Of a stretch of 64,000 nucleotides of DNA, positions 57,000-64,000 are shown one piece after another. How positions within the stretch are numbered: position 1 is the first letter of the stretch; every line of letters begins with the position of its first letter. The position numbers were made by a program, and so were the translations under genes. The notes under the pieces are model-generated. The model was given only the letters and a program-made list of their open reading frames with translations. It made no database searches and was not told the DNA's origin. The stretch is from Muscardinus avellanarius. Lineage: Eukaryota > Chordata > Mammalia > Rodentia > Gliridae. The stretch lies in assembly GCA_963383645.1 (NCBI GenBank), contig OY726560.1:27540300-27604299 (forward strand). Reading direction: 5' to 3'.

Positions 57000-57675
57000 T
57001 TCTGTTGAGTATGAATTACTTGCTTCAAGCCAAGGGAATATATGTTAGAAAGGGAATATGTATTAGAAAGAGTGAATTTCAGCTTTCTAGAAAACTTTCT
57101 CCACTTCCTTCCTGGTTATTACACTTTGTAAATTTAAACTGCCATGTTGAAAAGATCCAAGAAACTGGTAAGAAACTGTGGCAACCTGAGCCTACAGCCA
57201 GCAAGGAACCCAGGCCCTTATTCCAACTCTGCAAGGAACAGCCAATCAACTCAAAAGTGGATTCTTCCCCAGTGGATCCTTTAGGTGAGACTCCAGATCT
57301 GGAAGAGGTTTCAATTGTAGCCTTAGGAAAGAACAACTAAACTGGGCCCCAGTTTCTGGACAGGGAAACTGAGATAAGCGATGTGTCTTGCTTTATTCTA
57401 AAGTTCTGGGGTAAATTTTTATTAAGAAATAGATAAGCTGGGTGTGGTGGTTCACACTTGTAATCCCAGCATTCAGGAGGCTGAGACCAGAGAGTGGAGG
57501 TTTATGAAAAGCCTCAGCTACTTAGTGAGACCCTCTGCAACTTAGTGAAACCCTGTTTCAAAATGAAGAATAAAAAGTAGGGCAGGGGGTGTAGCTCGGA
57601 GGTTGAATGCCCCTGGGTTCCATCTCCAGACCCACAAAAAAAAAAAAAAAGAAATAGATAAACTAATATAGAATT
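57000..57675 (+). mobile_element. MLT1-type LTR split by a SINE
   Basis: The 3' end is diagnostic: TTCTAAAGTTCTGGGGTAAATTTTTATTAAGAAATAG, then after the SINE GAAATAGATAAACTAATATAG (MLT1: taagccactaagttttggggtaatttgtta..cagcaatagataactaatac). Upstream matches are weaker. Confidence 0.55.
57437..57648 (+). mobile_element. B1-dID SINE with 13-bp duplication
   Basis: GCTGGGTGTGGTGGTTCACAC ... GTAGCTCGGAGGTTGAATGCC, poly(A). AAGAAATAGATAA at 57424-57436 and 57649-57661. Confidence 0.95.
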
Positions 57676-57739
57676 AGATATGAAGTATCTGGGAGATAAA
57701 ATTTCTAGACAGATATATGATTGTTGAAAATAATCATCT

Positions 57740-58045
57740 GATGGAGGTCATTACTCTGGGAACTACACACCATCCAGTGTGGCTGATGAGCTCTGGATGA
57801 AATGGACTCTAGTCAGGAATACATTCAGACAAACAGCAAGGGACAGGTAAATAGGATGCTGTAAGTCAACAAGGGAAGTCTGGATTTTATATTTAGTACA
57901 ATTAGGACCATTTAGGGAACTTAACCTAGGTACAAGATGTAGCCTACTTTTCTTTCTGCAAAGATCACTTTGGCTACTATGTAGAAAGGAATCATAGAAG
58001 AAAGGCAACAGTAAAAGCTACTAAAATCGTCCAGGAAAAGGAGTT
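57740..58045 (-). mobile_element. L2 fragment
   Basis: AAGATCACTTTGGCTACTATGTAG followed by ACAGTAAAAGCTACTAAAATCGTCCAGG matches antisense L2 (..agatcactctggctgctgtgtgg.., ..gaggctattgcagtagtccagg). Confidence 0.65.
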
Positions 58046-58377
58046 GGCTGTAACTTGTATTTGATATTTTAGTGTAGTTTGAGAAGTATAAACATGTGCT
58101 GGGATGGAATTCACAAGATTACTTCTTTAATTATTACTTTAACTGAATTATGGAGTGACTCACTAAAACAAGAATTCCTGGAGAGCAAGCAGGACCCAAG
58201 ATAATGATAAAAATACTGAACTGATTTATACAATGACTATTTATGATATAAAATTTATACTTTTATAATTAAAGTATTACAGATTTCATTCATTTTTCTG
58301 TTTAAGTAAATATCCAAATCTTATTCAAAATATTTAATTCAGAAATTGACTTCAACTTACAAATTTTTATGACTGGA

Positions 58378-58380
<3 letters not shown>

Positions 58381-58430
<50 letters not shown>

Positions 58431-58630
58431 TGGTACTGGGGCTGGAACCCAGGGACTTCTATACCCCTGGGCTATTCTCCCAGACCTATTTTATACTTTA
58501 TTTTGAAACAGGGTCTTACTAAATTGCTGAGAGCCTCACTAAGTAGCTGAGGCTGGCTTTGAACCTTTGCCATCCTCCCATCTCAGCCTCCCAAGCACTG
58601 TGATTACAAGCATGTGCCACTACCCCTGGC
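58381..58630 (-). mobile_element. B1-dID SINE whose tail is a (GT)n microsatellite
   Basis: (GT)n at 58381-58428, then GGTACTGGGGCTGGAACCCAGG ... AAGCATGTGCCACTACC. TATGACTGGATTT flanks the whole block (58368-58380 and 58631-58643), so the GT tract lies inside the insertion. Confidence 0.95.
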
Positions 58631-58679
58631 TATGACTGGATTTTTAAAAATCATTATCAACCACAAAAACTAATACATA

Positions 58680-58888
58680 AACCAGGCATGGTGGCACACA
58701 CTTGTAATCCCAGCATCCGGGAGGCTGAGACCAGAGGATTGAGGTTTGTGGACCACCTCAGCTACTTAGTGAGGCTCTCTGCAACTTAGTGAGACCCTGT
58801 TTCAAAATAAAGAATGAAAAATAGGGCAGGGGCTTTAGATCGTAGGTCGAATGCCCCTGGGTTCCATCCCCAGCCCCCTCCCAAAGAA
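58680..58888 (+). mobile_element. B1-dID SINE
   Basis: ACCAGGCATGGTGGCACACAC ... GGTCGAATGCCCCTGGG ... CCATCCCCAGCCCCC. CTAATACAT occurs on both sides. Confidence 0.93.
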
Positions 58889-58904
58889 AGCTAATACATT
58901 TTGA

Positions 58905-59109
58905 TAGCCAGACATGGTGGCATACACTTGTAATCCCAGCATTTGAGAGGCTGAGACAGGAAGATCTCGGTTAGCAGCCAGGCTCAGCTACTTATTGAGG
59001 CCCTTTGCAACTCACTGAGACTCTCTTTCAAAATACATAATAAAAAATAGATCTGGTGTGTAGCTCTAAGATAGAATGTCCTGGGTTCCATACCCAGTAC
59101 AATAGTAAC

Positions 59110-59152
<43 letters not shown>

Positions 59153-59160
59153 TGATAAAT
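58905..59160 (+). mobile_element. B1-dID SINE with (AAT)n tail
   Basis: AGCCAGACATGGTGGCATACAC ... AGATAGAATGTCCTGGGTTCC. The tail became (AAT)n at 59109-59150. TAATACATTTT flanks (about 58891-58901 and 59161-59171). Confidence 0.94.
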
Positions 59161-59179
59161 AATACATTTTAGACAGTAT

Positions 59180-60115
59180 TTTGATAATGAAGTTGTTAGA
59201 ATCTAGAAGTAATAACATAACTTGTGCAAAACAGGTTGGTTTTAAAATGTGACTAGAGAAAGGCAGTTTTTTGAACAACTTAAAAGTAAGCATAAACCCA
59301 ATGTATAATTTTGCTAAATTTGTTTTGAGTATTATTAGGCTAAATGATTCCCTTGTATTTGCCTCACAAGTGACCTATTATAATGTATATAGAGCAATTA
59401 TGCAGGTGTCTAAATGTAGCAAAGGCTTGGTATCCTAGGTAACACTGCAGGAATATGAAAACTCATCTCGGAACCAGAAAATGAGTTGGGTCAATGTCCA
59501 ATTTATGATTAAGGTTAAAAAGGAAAGCAGCAATCTCTATTTCACAAAAGCAAATTCCCTTCTAGATCCCTTGGCTTCTTTAAATGTCATTGATGGATTA
59601 TCTTTGGCAAAGTAATTGCTAACGTTGACCATTATTTTATATTTAGACTGTGAGGATTAAAGTAAGATCAAGTAGGTACAGGAAGAAAACGATCACAATT
59701 AGGCAGTGATACTTACATTTATTTTAATTAACTCCTCTTTGGACAGTCTATCCTTGAGAGCTTTCAAAATAAATTTCATGACCAAGTAAGTCTCTTATTT
59801 AAAAACTGAGTACATCCATCTCTATTTCCTCTCCACTTTGATCCACTCTTTCCCCCTTTAGACATTTAACTGTCATCCTGTACTAAAAGGAATGTTGAAC
59901 ATATGTTTCTTTTAAAGATTCATTTTTGAGAATGAGAACAATGCACTCATGAGTAAAATGAGAGTAGGGCATTAGATTTTCAAATAATACCCTGAATCTA
60001 TGCCAGGTATCTTTAAGATAAACCAATGACAGCATTTTGCACAATTGCATTAAAAGTTTGAATTCCACATAACCCTAACAGAATTTGTGCTATCCTCACT
60101 ATCCATTAAAATAAA
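59180..60115. other. Unassigned DNA
   Basis: Nothing recognised. Confidence 0.45.
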
Positions 60116-60120
60116 AGTAT

Positions 60121-60310
60121 AGCCAGGCTTGGTGGAGCACGCTTGTAATCCCCGCGCTTGGGAGGCAGAGACAGGAGGATCACGCAGGTTCGAAGTCAGC
60201 TTCGCTGGCTTAAGAGACCCTATTTCCAAAATGAAAATACAAAATAGGTCTGGGAGTGTAGCTCAAAGAAGGGTTTCCAGGAACCCCAGTACAACCAAAA
60301 AAAAAAAAAA
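60121..60310 (+). mobile_element. B1-dID SINE, GGCTTAAGAGACC subtype
   Basis: GCCAGGCTTGGTGGAGCACGC, CTTCGCTGGCTTAAGAGAC, right arm shortened at GTAGCTCAAAGAAGGG, poly(A). Confidence 0.93.
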
Positions 60311-60319
60311 GTACATATT

Positions 60320-61185
60320 TTTCTATAATCCTGCAAAAGGAGAAAATGAAAAAAACATTAGAATTGCACACCTATGCTAATGTTGCCAGGTTGTCTTTAT
60401 GTTTGAAACTATGGAAAGGAACCAAATTGGCCCAACTGAATTATTTTCCAAAGTAAGTCAGAACCTAATCAGATTTGAATTTCAGCAACAGTTAGAATAA
60501 ATAGAAAAATGGCTATCAAAAGTAAATATTTGTATAAAATATGTAATTTTCTACTGAGTGGCCACAATTTTCTTTTCATAGGACTTTTAGTTTTCAGAGT
60601 GGAACTCCATATTCTCTCACTTTACAGTTGTGACATCCTATATAATTGGCCTACTCAGTGCTTATTTGGGGAACAACATTCTGACAGTATACTGCATGAA
60701 GGCATGGAAATTATTTTGACAAAAATCAAAAGAAAATAAAAGAGGAAATGCAGTAGGGAGATAAGACATCTACATGTGATAAACTGAATAAATGTGATAA
60801 ACTGAATAAATGTAAAATTGACTAGAATATTTAGTGGTAGTAACTTCATAATAAAACTAGTAGCATAATGATTCATATTCTATATGACCCAATTTTTAAT
60901 CCAAAAAACAAGATATTTAGCAACCAAAGACTGTTCATGTATTTCGTAAGTCAGAATTTTAATTTAAATTACCTTGGTGATTTAAAAAATATACCATGGA
61001 AAACAATTTACTCTTATGCCAGTTCATCAGAAAATTAAAAAAGAGCATGTAGCAATATAGGAGCAAAGTAAATGTGTCTGTCATCAATGTGAGTTTAAAT
61101 TGTACAATCCCAAGCAACACCAAAACACATGTAATGGTTTACCAAAGGCTTTGTTGATATAGTTAGTGGATTAAATTAGAAGATT
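60320..61185. other. Unassigned DNA
   Basis: No family recognised. 60776-60811 is a short perfect tandem duplication of GTGATAAACTGAATAAAT. Confidence 0.45.
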
Positions 61186-61189
61186 TGAA

Positions 61190-61310
61190 TTCAGCCCAGA
61201 TCTCAGTCATGGTTCTTCCATTAATCAGTTATGTGGGACTGCATTCTCAAGAAATGCCCTGAGAATCATTGCAATAGATAAAAGAAAAGGCACTTTGCAA
61301 ACTATAGTGT
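61190..61310 (+). mobile_element. Possible MIR fragment
   Basis: GATTTGAATTCAGCCCAGATC, CTTCCATTAATCAGTTATGTGG and AGGCACTTTGCAAACTATAGTG parallel MIR blocks in order. Diverged. Confidence 0.45.
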
Positions 61311-61384
61311 TTAAGCAAATAGCATTTGATAGTTCAGTTTTTCTATGAATGTATGTTTCCTTTTCAAATATATATTTTTGTTCT

Positions 61385-61585
61385 GTTTTGTTTTGGTACT
61401 GGGAATTGAACCCAGGGTCATTTTATCTCTAAGTGACACCTTCAGCCCAATTTTTATATATTATTTGGAAACAGGGTCTCACTAATTTGCTGAGAGCCTA
61501 AGTTTCTGAGGCTGTCTTTGAAACTGAGATCCTCCTGTCTTAGCCTCCCCAAAACCGAAATACCTGGAAGACTACCATGCCTGGA
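61385..61585 (-). mobile_element. B1-dID SINE
   Basis: TTGGTACTGGGAATTGAACCCAG ... TCACTAATTTGCTGAGAGCC ... ACTACCATGCCTGG. Partly deleted middle. Confidence 0.85.
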
Positions 61586-61589
61586 GCAA

Positions 61590-62430
61590 ATGTTGTAACG
61601 TTCAATAAAATGTCTAGGAACTGGAAATTATTCAAAAACTACACTGGAATTCTATATGACTCGTTAGAATGGCAAGGATCAAGAATAAAAACAATAAGTG
61701 CTGCCAAGGGTGTGGGGAAAAAAACAGTTTGTACACTGTTGGTGGGATCGTATATTAGAAAAATCACTGTGGAAATTAGTATGGTGTTTCCTCAAAACCC
61801 CAGGAATGAAACTGCCATATGATCCAGCTGTACCACTTCTAAGTATTTTTTCAAAAGAATCAGAATTCTATAGTGAAACTTGCATATCCATGTTTATAGC
61901 AGCACAATGCACAATAGCCAAATTATGGAGCCAAACTAGGTGTTAATCAACAGATAAGTAGATGGAAAAAACACAACCAATCTCTAATCAGTCACAAACA
62001 AGAACAAATTTGTGCATTTTCCAGGAAGACAGGCAAAACTAGAGAACATCATACTGTGAGATCAGCTAGCCTCAGAAAATCAAGGGTCATATGTTTTTCA
62101 CTAATCTGTTTAAACTAGAGAGAAAATAGGAAGGAAAAGTGACTGCTTGAAAATAAGAGAAAGTAGTAGAATAGTGGAAGGTGCTTGGGGAGAAAAAAGG
62201 AAAGAAAAAAAATGAAGCTTGAGAGTGGAAACAGTTTAATGTTACGTTTGTGTATGAATATATAACTACCATGTTCATTAGCATGTTCAGGGAGGGGACT
62301 GAGAGGGAGAAAAGGTAGGATTCAGAGGGAAACACACCAAAAGATGGTGCCTGCATCTATGAACATATCCCTTTGATTATCACTGTGATGTATAGTTACA
62401 ATTCACCAATAAAAACACACACATTTTTTA
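61590..62430 (+). mobile_element. L1 3' end (ORF2 C-terminus and 3' UTR)
   Basis: GAATGGCAAGGATCAAGAATAA, CTGCCAAGGGTGTGGGG, ACACTGTTGGTGGGATCG, CCATATGATCCAGCTGTACC, AGCAGCACAATGCACAATAGCC, then 3' UTR and terminus GATGTATAGTTACAATTCACC. Frames are broken. Confidence 0.85.
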
Positions 62431-62639
62431 GAACATATATTTTACCCAAAAGTGTTAATAATATTTCTATCGGGGGCAGTGACCGGGCCAGCCTACATCG
62501 TTTCTAGAGTCTCTCTCACAATCTGTGACTAGAAAGATCCCATTATGTAAAAGTATGTCTTCTTTCCTATCTCCTCCTATTTCTAAAGAGTTTCAATTTG
62601 CAAGCCCCCACCCCCATGTCCTTCATGGTAGAACTTTAG

Positions 62640-63092
62640 CTAGTGCCATGGTTGGGTCTGGATTATCTCCCAAAGACTCATGTGTCAAAGGCTTGTTCCC
62701 CAAAACATCAATGTTACAGGTAGAGATTTGGGGAAACAATTGGATCATGAGGATAGTGGCCTCCTCAATGGATTCATCCTTTGTTGGATTCAAAGTTGAA
62801 TGTATTAGGACATAGTAGAAACCGTAGAAGAAAAAGACTAGCTGGAAAAAGTGGCTTCTTAAGGGATATGCCTTTGGGGACTGTATCTTGACCCTTCCCC
62901 TCCCTTTTTACTTCCTGGCTGCCATGAACTTTCTGGCATGATTTTTCTGCCTCACTACAGGCCTAAAAGTAATGAAGCCTGCTGACCACGGATAAACAGA
63001 AACCTCTGAAACCATAAGCCAAAACAAACTTTTCCTATTCTAAGCTGTTTATGTATTTTGGTTGCAATGACAAAAAGCTGACTAACCATAAA
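62640..63092 (+). mobile_element. Second MaLR-like LTR, related to 54170-54795
   Basis: GCCATGGTTGGGTCTGGATTATC, ACTCATGTGTCAAAGGCTTG, CTGGCTGCCATGAACTTTCTGGC, CAGGCCTAAAAGTAATGAAGCC, GAAACCATAAGCCAAAACAAAC, end GCAATGACAAAAAGCTGACTAAC. Shares opening, middle and end blocks with the LTR at 54170. Confidence 0.72.
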
Positions 63093-63374
63093 TTCCAGTT
63101 TCTATATCTGACTGGCTGAATCAATTTGGGATTAAAAATTCAGAAGCAGCTGATAAAATCTGAGCACCTAATTTCATCATCACATATTTAAGCTACTATG
63201 CCCAAAGAAGCAGAATTTAAATGAATTGACTGTAAAAAATAATAATCTGATTTAAAAAGTAATACAGTGTAAATGGAAATAAGATATTACATAAGTTATA
63301 AGGACTACTATAATTCTTAGGAACAGAAGTGTTCTCATAAAATTACAAAAAAGAAAAAAGAAACTACTGTATAG

Positions 63375-63436
63375 TTATATGAATTAATCAAAGAATTAAT
63401 TAATCAAAGAATTGTATATTAATTAATCAAAGAATT
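63375..63436 (+). repeat. Short tandem repeat of AATTAATCAAAGAATT
   Basis: Three adjacent copies of a unit of about 17-21 bp (GAATTAATCAAAGAATTAA..), the last separated by TGTATATT. Confidence 0.85.
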
Positions 63437-63721
63437 GGAAAGACTATTGGGAGATTATTTGACATAAACCTATAGCTCCTACATGGAGACTGCCTACTCT
63501 AGTGCCGTTGTTGGAAAGGGCTACTGATTATAAGCTTAAATTTTACACTAATCTTTACTTAAAATTTATAAAGAAAAACACTAGTATATTCACTTATTCA
63601 CTCTAAAATGTGAAAGTGAAGAGCTCTTTTTGTACATAAAGTCCACTTTTTAAACCATGGAAATTCCTCTTTACTAAAATAGAATGATTCCCTCAGGAGG
63701 AGATTTTATGTTAAAACTCAG

Positions 63722-63925
63722 ATTATCTTGTATTTATTAAGCATTACTGTGTGCCAGAAGCTTCACATAAATTATGTCTAATTCTAAAATCTGGAAGGTA
63801 GTGACAAGAAAAATTTGAAGCCTTAGAGAGTTCAGCAATATACTTGAATTCACACAATTAAGAGAAATCAGGATAAAAACCAAGGTTATCTCACAGCAAA
63901 ACCTGTGTTCTGTGCTCATCACCTG
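63722..63925 (-). mobile_element. MIR element
   Basis: TTAAGCATTACTGTGTGCCAG, TTCACATAAATTATGTCTAATTC, GCCTTAGAGAGTTCAGCAATATACTTG, AACCTGTGTTCTGTGCTC: nearly the full MIR consensus order in antisense. Confidence 0.75.
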
Positions 63926-64000
63926 CCAAAGATCTCAAGGTAGAAAGTTAACCTCTGGGAGATGAGAGTTCTCATTTAAGCACATAAGTTTTTCTGACCA

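Noticed and set aside
57005..57340. 111-codon frame that could look like an exon
   Set aside because: It lies in DNA best read as a decayed MLT1-type LTR. No splice context, and an 85-codon frame runs opposite.
8156..59155. CRISPR-like or clustered regular repeats
   Set aside because: All tandem arrays are dinucleotide, trinucleotide or tetranucleotide microsatellites or SINE clusters. No spaced direct-repeat array exists and the DNA is mammalian.
13170..61585. tRNA genes suggested by tRNA-like right arms with A/B-box motifs
   Set aside because: These are ID-type halves of SINEs with truncated cloverleafs and A-rich tails, not functional tRNA genes.

Overview
This window is mammalian nuclear DNA: AT-rich, repeat-dense and without any host gene I can support. 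The most abundant repeat is a dimeric SINE. Its left half resembles 7SL/B1 (GGCATGGTGGC..., TGTAATCCCAGC...) and its right half resembles tRNA/ID (GTAGCTC..GGTAGAATGCCCCTGGGTTCCATCCCCAGTACC). That B1-dID architecture is known from squirrel-related (sciuromorph) rodents, so a squirrel, mountain beaver or dormouse relative is the best guess; I cannot name the species. More than 35 SINE copies on both strands, together with L1, L2, MIR, MaLR and solo ERV LTRs, explain roughly half of the window.

The only intact open reading frame with a recognisable family is a LINE-1 ORF1 (22450-23367, 305 codons). It sits in a complete 2.76-kb retrotransposon at 21657-24418, flanked by a perfect 14-bp target-site duplication. 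The element has a GC-rich L1-type 5' UTR, ORF1, about 0.6 kb matching L1 ORF2 in ANTISENSE orientation, a linker, and the standard L1 3' UTR with an A-rich tail. It has no sense ORF2. A second copy at 4122-6828 has the same layout but a twin-priming inversion of its 5' UTR, a broken ORF1 and its own 13-bp duplication. Two independent insertions of the same chimera show that it was mobilised as a unit: a HAL1-like ('half-L1') non-autonomous element carrying an antisense passenger. This is the most interesting object in the window.

Layout. 0-2.8 kb: overlapping old L1 3' ends. 4.1-6.8 kb: twin-primed chimeric L1. 6.9-8.9 kb: SINEs and microsatellites. 9-15 kb: L2, MIR, MaLR and one L1 3' end. 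16-17 kb: L1 3' end and SINE. 19.1-19.9 kb: ancient L1M 5' region. 21.6-24.4 kb: intact chimeric L1. 24.6-25.4 kb: three SINEs. 27.2-27.8 kb: SINE split by a solo LTR. 30.2-32.0 kb: twin-primed L1 carrying SINEs and a solo ERVK-type LTR. 33.3-34.6 kb: 5'-truncated L1. 35-45 kb: SINEs, L1 pieces and AT-rich DNA. 45.5-47.8 kb: rearranged L1, then an old antisense L1 split by a third LTR. 48.2-51.5 kb: old L1 and MER5-like pieces. 52.5-56.7 kb: the largest repeat-poor block, with nothing recognised. 57-63 kb: MLT1/MaLR LTRs, L2, a SINE triplet, a sense L1 3' end and MIR.

Only the two chimeric L1s and the LTRs carry identifiable promoter-like or poly(A) signals. No tRNA, rRNA, CRISPR or operon structure is present, and none is expected.
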